Shown here in pieces: positions 1 through 7,308 of a stretch of DNA of 26,153 bases. The notes below the pieces were generated by a model that saw only the letters and a list, made by a program, of their open reading frames with translations, had not been told where the DNA came from and ran no database searches. The stretch's first letter is position 1. Each line of letters opens with the position of its first letter. Both the position numbers and the translations under genes were made by a program. Source of the DNA: a virus; IMG/VR virus record IMGVR_UViG_3300038348_000016, positions 1 through 26,153 of that record. One strand, 5' to 3'.

Positions 1-769
1 GAATCCTCGACTTCTCTTTAACAAATCTAGATTTCTCTACATTAATAATAAAGTCATACCCTTTAATCTCTTTACCTACCTTATCTTGTCTACGACCAAT
101 AATCCAAATTGTATTTGCTGAATATATAATACCAGTTCCTCCAGATACAACTTGTCTAGAAAACATTTCTTGTGTTTCATATGTATGATTAACAGCAATT
201 AACGGGATATCATTCAATGTCAAATAAGGCGTTGTCATACGAAACAACGATTTAATTTGTTTAGCTCTTGTCATATCAGCAACTGATTTTGAATCTCTAG
301 CATCATCAACTTCTTTCTTAGACGCTAGGTTGCCAATAGAATCAATCATGATAAACACTTTATCTTTTGAAGTTATTCCTTCAAGTTGTGTTACAAGATC
401 AAACTTCAATTCTTCAACATTCTTAATAGGAATATGTAAAACGCGGGACATATCAATTCCAAAAGAATCCCAATATGCCTGTGGTGAACCAAACTCAGAA
501 TCGTAGAATAGTGTGATAGAATCTGGAAACTTATCTTGGTAAGCCTTTAACATCAACAATCCAAATGATGTCTTATAATGTTTAGATGGCCCTGCTAATA
601 CAGTCAATCCTGATGTAATACCACCATCCAACTTACCCGTTAATGCCACATTAATCATAGGAACTGATGTTGATATAGGGTCTGACTGTTTAAATATTTT
701 TGATTCTGTCATTACTTCAGCAAGACTTATCTTACTTGTTGCTTTCAACCTTTCTAATAAACTACTCAT
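1..769 (-). CDS. uvsX: UvsX RecA-like recombinase, C-terminal part cut by window edge
   Basis: T4 UvsX is the strand-exchange recombinase that coats ssDNA and drives recombination-dependent replication and repair. Translating the minus strand from an ATG at 769 gives an open frame to the window edge (256 codons; T4 UvsX is about 390 residues). The N-terminus MSSLLERLKATSKI leads to a P-loop GPSKHYKT at residues 60-67 and a Walker B strand VFIMIDS near residue 140. An Asn-His (AVNHT) segment sits near residue 192, as in phage RecA homologues. A GAGGAT ribosome site overlaps the end of gene 43, and the two genes are almost contiguous, as in marine T4-like phages. The C-terminus is outside the window. 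Identification is firm. Confidence 0.93.
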   Translation of the reverse strand, partial: MSSLLERLKATSKISLAEVMTESKIFKQSDPISTSVPMINVALTGKLDGGITSGLTVLAGPSKHYKTSFGLLMLKAYQDKFPDSITLFYDSEFGSPQAYWDSFGIDMSRVLHIPIKNVEELKFDLVTQLEGITSKDKVFIMIDSIGNLASKKEVDDARDSKSVADMTRAKQIKSLFRMTTPYLTLNDIPLIAVNHTYETQEMFSRQVVSGGTGIIYSANTIWIIGRRQDKVGKEIKGYDFIINVEKSRFVKEKSRI

Positions 770-776
770 AATATCC

Positions 777-3239
777 TCATATAAAAAAATCTTCTAATGT
801 CGTTCTCTTCTCTGGAGTCCATCCAACAAATGTCAACATATGTTCAACAGGTTGTAAAAAAGCTTTCTTAAATTGTAACTCATAATCTATATATTTGTCA
901 ATTTCGAACTCTTTTGGAAGTACAGATGGAACAGATATAACATTAGAATATAAAGTATTAGGAATTTTAAGATAACAAAACTTTATTTTTGTTCCATTCT
1001 CAATATAGTTATACTTATCATTAATACCTAACTTATTAACTGCAAAATTATAAATTAATGAACCACGAACTTGAATAGGGGTTCCTTTCTTAAATATCTC
1101 TGTTTGATCAAAATACTTATCTATATTGTTAGCTGTCCGTGGAAATGATATTTCATCATAACTAGAATTAAAGAAATCTATCTTAAAATTTTTGTAAAAT
1201 AATTGTGCCTCGTCTTCATCACCATTTAATATAATGTTAATAAAGTCTTTAATTGCTGTTCTACATTTAGATGGCGTAGAACTTCTAACAGCCTCAACTC
1301 CCATCATCTTTATCCTTGGTTCGGTATAACGTGTACCTTCATTATCAAGAACATTCATGATATATCTTTTCTTAGCAAAGAATACTGATGAATCTGCAAT
1401 TGTTTCACGATCCATTATCATCTTTTGCTCATAAGCATTTGTATATTCTGCTAATTCTTTATACGAATCATCAATAACTTTCTGGATATGAGTTTCTCCT
1501 ATCTTAGCAAGAAAATCTGTAATATCAACTTTACCTTGATCGGGTTTCCATATTAATGTATCAATAACAGATTCAAAAGTCACATAAACAGAATCCGTAT
1601 CAACCGCAACAACATAATCAACATCCTTGGTTTTCATGAGATTGTTCATATACTTGTTCAATGCTTTCTCAACCCACCGAATACTTAACTGTCCAGCAGT
1701 CGTAATAGATTCTGCCATGTTAACATCAAAGTGACGGAAATACTTATTACCAAGCGCACCATATAATGAGTTCAACAGAATCTTTAATGCCATCTGTTTC
1801 GTATGAAGTCGGAATTCCTCATCCTTATCACCGTCATCAATAGCCTCAAACATAAGTTTCTTTGAAATCTTACGTTCATTGAAATACACTTCCATTAGAT
1901 CAGGTAGAAATCCCTTCTTACTTGTCGAATAAGTCATTCCATTAGGTGTAATAGTCAAGTCTGTTAAATCAAACTCATTTTTCTTTTCAAGCATAGAATC
2001 GATTGTCACATTAGGTATATGTCCATTAATCGTTTCTGGTGATATATTATATTGCATGATTAAATGAGGATATAACGATGTCAAATCAAACGACATAACC
2101 CACTTGTGACGGCCCGTCTGTGGTTCCTTTACATACCCACCAACAAAATCTCTATCTTCCTTAGCTTTCTTTTCAGATATAATTATATTTTTATCATACA
2201 GGTAGTTATAACAAATAACATCCCATACTTTTAATGTACCAAGAACATCTTCATAGTTACACTTTGCCATATATGACATCATGAAAACTAAGTCAAATAA
2301 CTTCAGTTTATCATCAAGTTGTTTAACCAATATAACATCTTTTATGTTATAGTCAATGAATAACTCATAATTCTTTTCGTATAGGTTAAATAAGTTATCG
2401 TAATCAGAATAATCAATCTTCTTTTCATTTAACTCAATATGAGATATATTATTTAAAGAATATGACTCTCTTTGATTATATGTGAATTTTTTATACAAAA
2501 CGACATAATCTAGTGTTGCAATCCCTAAAATATTATATACTTGTTGTTCTTTTCCAAATGACATTACTTTATTTTCACGAATATTATTCCACGGACTTAA
2601 TTTTTTAGCAAAGTCGAATGATATAACTCTAGTAATACGATTAACTATATATGGAACATCAAAGAACTTAATATTCCAGCCAGTAATAACATCAGGTTTG
2701 ATATACGTCCACATATTGACAAACTTAGTCAATAAGTCCTTTTCATCTAGGCATTTGAGGTATTTTACATTATCAGATTTTGGAGTATAAGTGCCCATGC
2801 CAAATACAAAATAAGTGTCATTATATTCAACTGTAATAGCATTAATCTCAGCATTAGCTTTTTCTGGATACGGGAAACCACCTTCTGGTGGCTGCATAGT
2901 TTCGATGTCGAAGTTTAATATACGAATATCAGAGGCATCAAACTTAATATCATCTCTCCAATATTCTGTTATATATTTGTATTGATTTTGAAAATTTCCA
3001 AAGATTTCAAAAATACCAGAGTAAGTTTTGATATAATTATCAGACTCTTTGATACTATTGAAATCTTTTTTAACTAAATTTTTAGATCCGCAAATATTCT
3101 TATAGATAGTTTCTTTGTCATCTTCTATCCATAAGCTTGGCTTATATTGCAATTTACTAAAATATTGTTTACCATCATCATACCCTCTAGTATAAATTTT
3201 ACCAGATTGTTGAATGACATTAGTATAGAAACTACTCAT
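777..3239 (-). CDS. 43: Replicative family B DNA polymerase gp43
   Basis: Phage replicase with 3'-5' proofreading. Exonuclease motifs are present: Exo I FDIET (about residues 110-114 from the chosen start), Exo II NIKFFD (about 189-194) and Exo III YNIKD (about 297-301). Polymerase motif A is DLTSLYP (about 385-391), motif B is KILLNSLYG (about 486-494) and motif C is DTDS (about 547-550). Catalytic aspartates are intact. It has 820 residues against about 898 in T4, so it is a compact version with no split or intein. I chose the ATG at 3239 (MSSFYTN). The upstream frame-extending start at 3251 would place the GAGGAG ribosome site inside the protein. A sigma70-like promoter lies just upstream, and uvsX follows directly. 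Confidence 0.96.
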   Translation of the reverse strand: MSSFYTNVIQQSGKIYTRGYDDGKQYFSKLQYKPSLWIEDDKETIYKNICGSKNLVKKDFNSIKESDNYIKTYSGIFEIFGNFQNQYKYITEYWRDDIKFDASDIRILNFDIETMQPPEGGFPYPEKANAEINAITVEYNDTYFVFGMGTYTPKSDNVKYLKCLDEKDLLTKFVNMWTYIKPDVITGWNIKFFDVPYIVNRITRVISFDFAKKLSPWNNIRENKVMSFGKEQQVYNILGIATLDYVVLYKKFTYNQRESYSLNNISHIELNEKKIDYSDYDNLFNLYEKNYELFIDYNIKDVILVKQLDDKLKLFDLVFMMSYMAKCNYEDVLGTLKVWDVICYNYLYDKNIIISEKKAKEDRDFVGGYVKEPQTGRHKWVMSFDLTSLYPHLIMQYNISPETINGHIPNVTIDSMLEKKNEFDLTDLTITPNGMTYSTSKKGFLPDLMEVYFNERKISKKLMFEAIDDGDKDEEFRLHTKQMALKILLNSLYGALGNKYFRHFDVNMAESITTAGQLSIRWVEKALNKYMNNLMKTKDVDYVVAVDTDSVYVTFESVIDTLIWKPDQGKVDITDFLAKIGETHIQKVIDDSYKELAEYTNAYEQKMIMDRETIADSSVFFAKKRYIMNVLDNEGTRYTEPRIKMMGVEAVRSSTPSKCRTAIKDFINIILNGDEDEAQLFYKNFKIDFFNSSYDEISFPRTANNIDKYFDQTEIFKKGTPIQVRGSLIYNFAVNKLGINDKYNYIENGTKIKFCYLKIPNTLYSNVISVPSVLPKEFEIDKYIDYELQFKKAFLQPVEHMLTFVGWTPEKRTTLEDFFI

Positions 3240-3259
3240 AACTCTCCTCATTAATAAAA

Positions 3260-3288
3260 ATTATATCATAAAAAGTGGGAGTTGTAAA
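3260..3288 (-). promoter_or_regulatory. sigma70-type promoter for gene 43
   Basis: On the minus strand TTTACA (3288-3283), a 17-bp spacer and TATAAT (3265-3260), with TGA just before the -10 (extended -10). It lies between the stop of the Sm-like gene and the ATG of gp43, about 20 bp upstream of the gp43 start. It could separate gp43-uvsX from the clamp-loader operon. Sequence match only. Confidence 0.6.
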
Positions 3289-3290
3289 GT

Positions 3291-3587
3291 CTATATTAGG
3301 ATATTTTTCTTCGGTGTAATAATTTTACCATACATTTGAGCATAAGAAGATTCGATGTCTTGTGTTGGTTCTGCTGTTGTCACGATAAAGTCTGTTGGTA
3401 TCATGAACTCAGTTGTCGTTGCATAAGGCATCCATGGCGACAATGCCATTCTCATAGTTCCTCCATCATCATGACCCATCGGCAGGATAACAGCGGGATT
3501 TTCTACTTTATATTCTGTACCATTATTTTCCAGAACATAACACATAATATCTTCACCAGACCGCAATCTTAAAATCTCAATACTCAT
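3291..3587 (-). CDS. Small conserved-looking phage protein, possible Sm/LSm-like fold
   Basis: 98 residues. The N-terminus (EILRLRSGEDIMCYVLENN, then VENPAVILP) has the pattern of an Sm1 motif: an alternating hydrophobic strand, an SGE turn, then a strand ending in a Pro-containing segment. Similar small proteins occur near regA/43 in marine T4-like phages as I recall them. If the fold is right it could bind RNA, fitting its place directly after the RNA-binding repressor RegA. Its ATG overlaps the regA stop (ATGA), so the two are probably translationally coupled, with GGTGG as ribosome site. There are no membrane segments or Cys clusters. Function is unproven; the Sm assignment is pattern recognition only. 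Confidence 0.75.
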   Translation of the reverse strand: MSIEILRLRSGEDIMCYVLENNGTEYKVENPAVILPMGHDDGGTMRMALSPWMPYATTTEFMIPTDFIVTTAEPTQDIESSYAQMYGKIITPKKNILI

Positions 3588-3970
3588 TTATTTCCACCTA
3601 TATTATATTTTGAAATAAGTTCCCATTGGGACTTATCTTTATAACTAATTATTTTTATTTGATTCATTGGTGCAAGATCGCCAACAGGTTTAATCAACGT
3701 CATCAGCCCCCACTCACTTAATAACTTAGCAATAGCATTTCTTCGTTCTATATCATTATCTGATATATCAGTTGGTTTTCCGTCTAGTTTAAATAATTCT
3801 TTAAAGTGGACAAGATAATACTTACCTTGTTTATGAAGAATATGACAGGATTGATATAATTTATTATCTTTTCTCGAAGCTACCCCAATCCTAGTCAATG
3901 TCTCCTTTATTTTTAAAAAATCATCAGACTCCTTAAACTTAATTTCTAATAGTGATTCAATGTCACTCAT
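3584..3970 (-). CDS. regA: RegA translational repressor
   Basis: RegA binds near start codons of early phage mRNAs and shuts down their translation. The 128-residue product closely follows T4 RegA (122 residues): an N-terminal FLKIKETLTRIGVA helix, then LYQSCHILHKQGKYY and VHFKELFKLDG, a DIERRNAIAKLLSEWGL helix, and a C-terminal YNIGGNK. It is preceded by AGGAAG about 8 bases before the ATG and by a TATAAATA box 35 bases upstream. It follows gp62 in the canonical 45-44-62-regA-43 order, and its stop overlaps the start of the small Sm-like gene. Confidence 0.95.
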   Translation of the reverse strand: MSDIESLLEIKFKESDDFLKIKETLTRIGVASRKDNKLYQSCHILHKQGKYYLVHFKELFKLDGKPTDISDNDIERRNAIAKLLSEWGLMTLIKPVGDLAPMNQIKIISYKDKSQWELISKYNIGGNK

Positions 3971-4004
3971 ATTATATCTTCCTTTACTTAATGATATTAA
4001 TTAA

Positions 4005-4012
4005 TATTTATA
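4005..4012 (-). promoter_or_regulatory. T4-late-type TATAAATA box upstream of regA
   Basis: Exact TATAAATA on the minus strand in the short gap between gp62 and regA, about 35 bases before the regA ATG. In T4 this octamer is the gp55-dependent late -10 element, and gp55 is encoded in this window. In DNA of about 70% AT, roughly six chance matches per strand are expected in a window this size, and one does occur inside ald. The call therefore rests on position. Confidence 0.3.
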
Positions 4013-4015
4013 AAA

Positions 4016-4399
4016 TTAACATCTACCACCTTTATATAAAGATTTCTCGATATACTCAAATTGTTCAGGTGTTATCAAGTCCAGCACTTCACGAGCCTTT
4101 CTATCAGAATAATTATAATATTCTTTTATTAATGACAAACGAGAATCTGGATTATACTTCAACCAAGTAGCAAATCGTTTCTTCTTTCGTATCATATTAA
4201 TATAATAATCATATTGAAGTCTATTATCTAAGCCATAATACATATTCATTTCATTAGACGGAAACAACGAATCAATATGAGCAGACATACATTTGTTTAT
4301 AATGAATGGAGAATAATCTTTCTCATCCTCATCAGTAATCATTATATTCTTTTTAGAATAGTTAATTGAATTTAACCACTCCTTTAATTCTATACTCAT
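4016..4399 (-). CDS. 62: Clamp loader small subunit gp62
   Basis: Partner of gp44 in the ATP-driven loader that places the gp45 clamp on DNA. It has 127 residues, shorter than T4 gp62 (187) but typical of the marine T4-like version. It begins with a LKEWLNSINYSKKN segment, then FIINKCMSAHIDSLFPSNEMN, QYDYYINMIRKKKRFATWLK, and a C-terminal EYYNYSDRKAREVL helix, ending in KGGRC. The start ATG overlaps the gp44 stop (ATGA), as expected for two subunits made in fixed ratio. The assignment rests on these motifs and on the gene order. Confidence 0.9.
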   Translation of the reverse strand: MSIELKEWLNSINYSKKNIMITDEDEKDYSPFIINKCMSAHIDSLFPSNEMNMYYGLDNRLQYDYYINMIRKKKRFATWLKYNPDSRLSLIKEYYNYSDRKAREVLDLITPEQFEYIEKSLYKGGRC

Positions 4400-5322
4400 T
4401 TAAATGAACACCTTAACATAATCTCAGTTAATGCTGCTAATAAATTAATCTCAATATCAGATACAAATGCAGACTTATATTGATATTCAGCAATAATCAC
4501 AACAGCTTCTGGGATTGATGCTGGTTCAAGACTGTCATACAACGAATCATAGATTGAACGATATACCGCATCAGACTCATTGTCAAGATTATCAACAACC
4601 CATTTTCGTACATTAGTGAATTCTTTATTACTCAAGAATCCTATAAGTTCTGCAATATTAAGGTTTGTTGTTGCTAGAATATTAGAGTCTATAGAACCTG
4701 ATACAGAATATCTCTGAAGCTCATTAAGCAATCGTCTAAAATCTGGAAAATATTTCATTATCAACTGAACAACAACATCCTTTGAATATTCGACATTCTC
4801 CATTGAAAGAATATATTCAACTCGTTCCAACAATTTCATTGCTAAAATAGGTTTGTTCTTCTTGGATATTGTAAAGTCTATAACGGAACATCTTGAGTGA
4901 ATGGGTTCAATCAACTTATTCTTAAAGTTACAAGTTAGAATAAACCGACAGTTCTTATAAAATTCTTCAAATACACCACGAATAGCTTTCTGTGCATCAG
5001 GAGTCATTGAATCAGACTCATCTAGAATAATAACTTTAGTCTGATTGGTTAATGATACGGTAGAAGCGAACTGTTTTACTTTGTTTCTAATTGTATCAAT
5101 ACCACGTTCATCTGATGCATTAATCATTACATAATCTGCACCAATCTCAGAACATATTGCTTTTGCTATAGTTGTTTTACCAATACCAGCGGAACCTGTT
5201 AACATCAGATTTGGTATCTCTTTGTTCTTGATAAAGTTTTTAAATGTATCTTTCATTTCATCTGAAAGAATACAATCGTCAACCTTTAATGGTCTATACT
5301 TCTCCACCCATAAATCGCTCAT
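4396..5322 (-). CDS. 44: Clamp loader ATPase subunit gp44
   Basis: AAA+ ATPase of the sliding-clamp loader. 308 residues, close to T4 gp44 (319). Box II WVEKYRP starts at residue 5, the Walker A GSAGIGKT is at 43-50, the Walker B LDES is at 100-103, and the SRC arginine-finger motif is at 143-145. A DFRRLLNELQR sensor-2 type helix and a helical collar domain follow. GAGGTT precedes the ATG. It lies between an 88-residue unknown gene and gp62, inside the gp45-to-regA operon. Confidence 0.96.
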   Translation of the reverse strand: MSDLWVEKYRPLKVDDCILSDEMKDTFKNFIKNKEIPNLMLTGSAGIGKTTIAKAICSEIGADYVMINASDERGIDTIRNKVKQFASTVSLTNQTKVIILDESDSMTPDAQKAIRGVFEEFYKNCRFILTCNFKNKLIEPIHSRCSVIDFTISKKNKPILAMKLLERVEYILSMENVEYSKDVVVQLIMKYFPDFRRLLNELQRYSVSGSIDSNILATTNLNIAELIGFLSNKEFTNVRKWVVDNLDNESDAVYRSIYDSLYDSLEPASIPEAVVIIAEYQYKSAFVSDIEINLLAALTEIMLRCSFK

Positions 5323-5338
5323 AATATAACCTCATAAT

Positions 5339-5605
5339 TTAATGTATTGTATTCTTTATTTCATCAGAACCGTCTTCAACAAGACCATGAATTGATAGTA
5401 TAGATTCTATTAACTCATTAGGGTCTGCACCTTTATCAAGGTTCTTTTTAAAAGCTAACTGAAGCATAGCAAACCATGCCGTTTGTGGATATATAGAATC
5501 CTCACTTATAAGTACATCCTTTTCTTCCATTATAGGCTCAACACGTTTCTTAACCCAATGAAGAATTTCAAGATATTCTTCTAATGCTTCTTGTTCATCA
5601 TCCAT
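5339..5605 (-). CDS. Small acidic protein of unknown function between gp45 and gp44
   Basis: I do not recognise this protein. It has 88 residues, is rich in Glu/Asp at both ends, is predicted mainly helical (EALEEYLEILHWVKKRVEPI), and has no Cys, signal peptide or membrane segment. Its ATG overlaps the last codons of gp45 (8 bases), and gp44 starts 17 bases after its stop, so it is co-translated with the clamp and loader. That context suggests a replisome accessory role, but nothing in the sequence proves it. Confidence 0.75.
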   Translation of the reverse strand: MDDEQEALEEYLEILHWVKKRVEPIMEEKDVLISEDSIYPQTAWFAMLQLAFKKNLDKGADPNELIESILSIHGLVEDGSDEIKNTIH

Positions 5606-6269
5606 ATGTTGATGTAGGTTCTAATGCAATCCAATATTCAACAGAGTTAGATTTAAATCTTGAAATTCCTTTTTCTGAAATAGTTACTTCATAATCATCA
5701 GGAATCATTCTCAAATTATCTGACTTAAAGTAAAACTTATAGGGAACTCTTGTATCCATATCATCAATTACAACTTTATGAGTGTTTGCGTTGCCGGAAT
5801 TCTTATCTATTACTCCAAAACTAACAACCCCATCTTTACACTCTAATATAATATCGGATAATTGGAGAATCGAACCGGCTGTAGTAATTCGATGTAAAAG
5901 ACTTTTAGTTAATGTAAATTTCACCTCTTCTGAAGGTAATGTAACTACTTTATCTGATGTAGTTAAAATATCTTTAGAAGCAAAATAATACTCTGTTCTC
6001 GAATTAACATCACCTTCTTCTATAATATCAACAGACTTATCTTTAAACTCTAAAACTGGCGTAGTATATAATGATGATGTTATTAATGATAAAAATTCTG
6101 ATAAATCATAAAGACCAAATTCCGGCAAATCTTCTTCAACCTCAGCTGAACCTAATATATTCTTCATTGCGGAAATCGTCTTAATAGTTTTACCGCCAGA
6201 GCAATAAAAGTTGGAGTTAATTGTCGAAAAGTTTTTTAATATTTCCAGAGTTTTTTTGGATAATTCCAT
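5598..6269 (-). CDS. 45: Sliding clamp gp45
   Basis: Processivity factor that forms a trimeric ring around DNA for gp43, and in T4 also acts as mobile activator of gp55-dependent late transcription. 223 residues (T4 228). The N-terminus LSKKTLEILKNFSTIN and the LPEFGLYDLSEFLSLI segment match the gp45 family. Alternating strands follow, with a C-terminal FKSNSVEYWIALEP strand. AGGTGA lies about 6 bases upstream of the ATG, and a near-consensus promoter sits immediately upstream. It is the first gene of the clamp/loader/regA operon. Confidence 0.94.
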   Translation of the reverse strand: MELSKKTLEILKNFSTINSNFYCSGGKTIKTISAMKNILGSAEVEEDLPEFGLYDLSEFLSLITSSLYTTPVLEFKDKSVDIIEEGDVNSRTEYYFASKDILTTSDKVVTLPSEEVKFTLTKSLLHRITTAGSILQLSDIILECKDGVVSFGVIDKNSGNANTHKVVIDDMDTRVPYKFYFKSDNLRMIPDDYEVTISEKGISRFKSNSVEYWIALEPTSTYG

Positions 6270-6298
6270 TCAATTTCACCTTTAGTTAATAAAGTTAT

Positions 6299-6327
6299 AT
6301 TGTAACATAATATATTACAATTGTCAA
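6299..6327 (-). promoter_or_regulatory. sigma70-type promoter for the gp45 operon
   Basis: Minus strand TTGACA (6327-6322), 17-bp spacer, TACAAT (6304-6299), with an extended -10 TGT. The TGA stop of the preceding 63-codon gene lies inside the -35 hexamer. The predicted transcript would begin about 20-25 bases before the gp45 ATG. It fits an early/middle promoter read by host polymerase. Confidence 0.65.
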
Positions 6328-6512
6328 TGTTCATGATCAATCAGGATTTGTTTATGATCATCTGCCTGATGATTATCGACATCAGGCAGATAGACACAAT
6401 AAGAGAAGTTATGTGTATGTATAATGCATTTTTTAAATTCAAAATAATTTTGCATAAACAAACCATACAAAATTAATATCAATATTAACCTAACTATCTC
6501 CCATCGTGTCAT
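6324..6512 (-). CDS. Small membrane protein with His/Asp-rich tail
   Basis: I do not recognise this protein. About 62 residues from ATG at 6512 (a GTG at 6515 is the alternative). AGGGG lies a few bases upstream, next to the Hsp20 stop. A short N-terminal hydrophobic stretch (VRLILILILYGLF) looks like one membrane span. It is followed by a soluble tail rich in His and Asp (ending IDHEH), which could bind metal. The 3' part of the reading frame contains a perfect 12-bp inverted repeat. It is the last gene of the CobS-like/Hsp20 operon. It could be a chance frame, but ribosome site, spacing and membrane span favour a real gene. Confidence 0.5.
   Translation of the reverse strand: MTRWEIVRLILILILYGLFMQNYFEFKKCIIHTHNFSYCVYLPDVDNHQADDHKQILIDHEH
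6360..6391 (-). other. Perfect 12-bp stem hairpin at operon end
   Basis: Arms 6360-6371 (ATCTGCCTGATG) and 6380-6391 are exact reverse complements around an 8-base loop. The stem is far stronger than the AT-rich surroundings. There is no U-run downstream in the minus direction, so it is not a standard intrinsic terminator. It sits between the last operon gene and the gp45 promoter, so an mRNA end-stabilising or processing role is possible. Confidence 0.6.
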
Positions 6513-6521
6513 CACACACCC

Positions 6522-6950
6522 CTATTCTATATCAATAATTTTACGTTTTTTATTCTCAGGCAATTCCCTAGAAAGAGAAATAAACAACATACCATCTTTC
6601 ATTGTAATATTATTTATTTTAATATCCTCTGACAATTTAAATTCTTTAGAAAACTGTCGTTTTGATATACCTTTATGTAAATAATTAACTTCGGGAACAT
6701 TTTTAATTTCAATTGATCTAACTGTTAACATAGAATCAAAATATTCAACCTCAATATCCCCTTTTGTAAATCCAGCTAATGCTATCTCAATAATAAAATT
6801 TTCACCATCCACACTAACAATATTATATGGAGGATATTTAGTATTTGAATTGTTAGATAATGCCTCTAACTGCTCGAATGCTTTATCCATACCTATAGAA
6901 AAATGTGTGTATGGAAATAAATGATGTTTTAGTGTATTTGCTGATGTCAT
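6522..6950 (-). CDS. Hsp20/IbpA-type small heat-shock chaperone
   Basis: Holdase that binds unfolding proteins; common in marine T4-like phages. 142 residues with the IbpA-like entry YPPYNIV at about 39-45. An alpha-crystallin domain follows (FIIEIALAGFTKGDIEVEYFDSMLTVRS, then RQFSKEFKLSEDI and NITMKDGMLFISLSRELPE), ending with a short KKRKIIDIE tail that resembles the C-terminal I-x-I anchoring motif. AGGAG lies 6 bases before the ATG, and the ATG overlaps the stop of an upstream 57-residue gene. It may protect virion or replication proteins during infection, which is inference from the family. Confidence 0.93.
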   Translation of the reverse strand: MTSANTLKHHLFPYTHFSIGMDKAFEQLEALSNNSNTKYPPYNIVSVDGENFIIEIALAGFTKGDIEVEYFDSMLTVRSIEIKNVPEVNYLHKGISKRQFSKEFKLSEDIKINNITMKDGMLFISLSRELPENKKRKIIDIE

Positions 6951-7120
6951 AATAGACTCCTTATATTAAGCAAGTTTTTAAATTGTCCAACATGGACGGT
7001 TTTATAATCCCTTTCGGCGACTATATTATTATTTATAACACTTGTAGTTTTAATACCCCCAATCATTAATAAAATAAAAATAAACATAACTGATAGAATA
7101 ATAGATATTATATATCTCAT
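6947..7120 (-). CDS. 57-residue protein with N-terminal membrane/signal segment
   Basis: I do not recognise this protein. It is found by reading the minus strand from an ATG at 7120. The frame starts MRYIISIILSVMFIFILLMIG, a single hydrophobic span, followed by about 36 polar residues ending NLLNIRSLL. AGGAT lies 6 bases upstream of the ATG. The start overlaps the stop of the preceding ribbon-helix-helix-like gene (ATGA), and its own stop overlaps the Hsp20 ATG (ATGA). These precise overlaps on both sides are strong evidence that the frame is translated. It is likely an inner-membrane or secreted peptide of unknown role. Confidence 0.6.
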   Translation of the reverse strand: MRYIISIILSVMFIFILLMIGGIKTTSVINNNIVAERDYKTVHVGQFKNLLNIRSLL

Positions 7121-7308
7121 TTTTTATCCTTTTTAGTCCAATCATCTATATCTAACTTATGTAACTTTCTCATTAAAAAAGATCCTAAGGCAATACGAAC
7201 CAGACTAGAAAATGATATATTATATTTTTTCTGGTACAATCCTGCCATAGAAATTAAATGATCATCAAACCTTATATTCCTTGGCGTATTATTATATCGT
7301 TTCTTCAT
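7117..7308 (-). CDS. Small basic protein, ribbon-helix-helix-like
   Basis: 63 residues, basic. A short beta-like stretch (NTPRNIRFDDHL) is followed by two helices (ISMAGLYQKKY and SFSSLVRIALGSFLMRKL), the arrangement of CopG/Arc-type ribbon-helix-helix DNA-binding proteins. The ATG overlaps the CobS-like stop (TAATG), so it is translationally coupled. It could be a phage transcription regulator or nucleoid-type protein. The fold call is by eye only. Confidence 0.65.
   Translation of the reverse strand: MKKRYNNTPRNIRFDDHLISMAGLYQKKYNISFSSLVRIALGSFLMRKLHKLDIDDWTKKDKK

Noticed and set aside
7030-7037. TATAAATA octamer inside the 57-residue gene as a late promoter for Hsp20
   Set aside because: About 80 bases from the Hsp20 start and within a likely coding frame; not distinguishable from chance.
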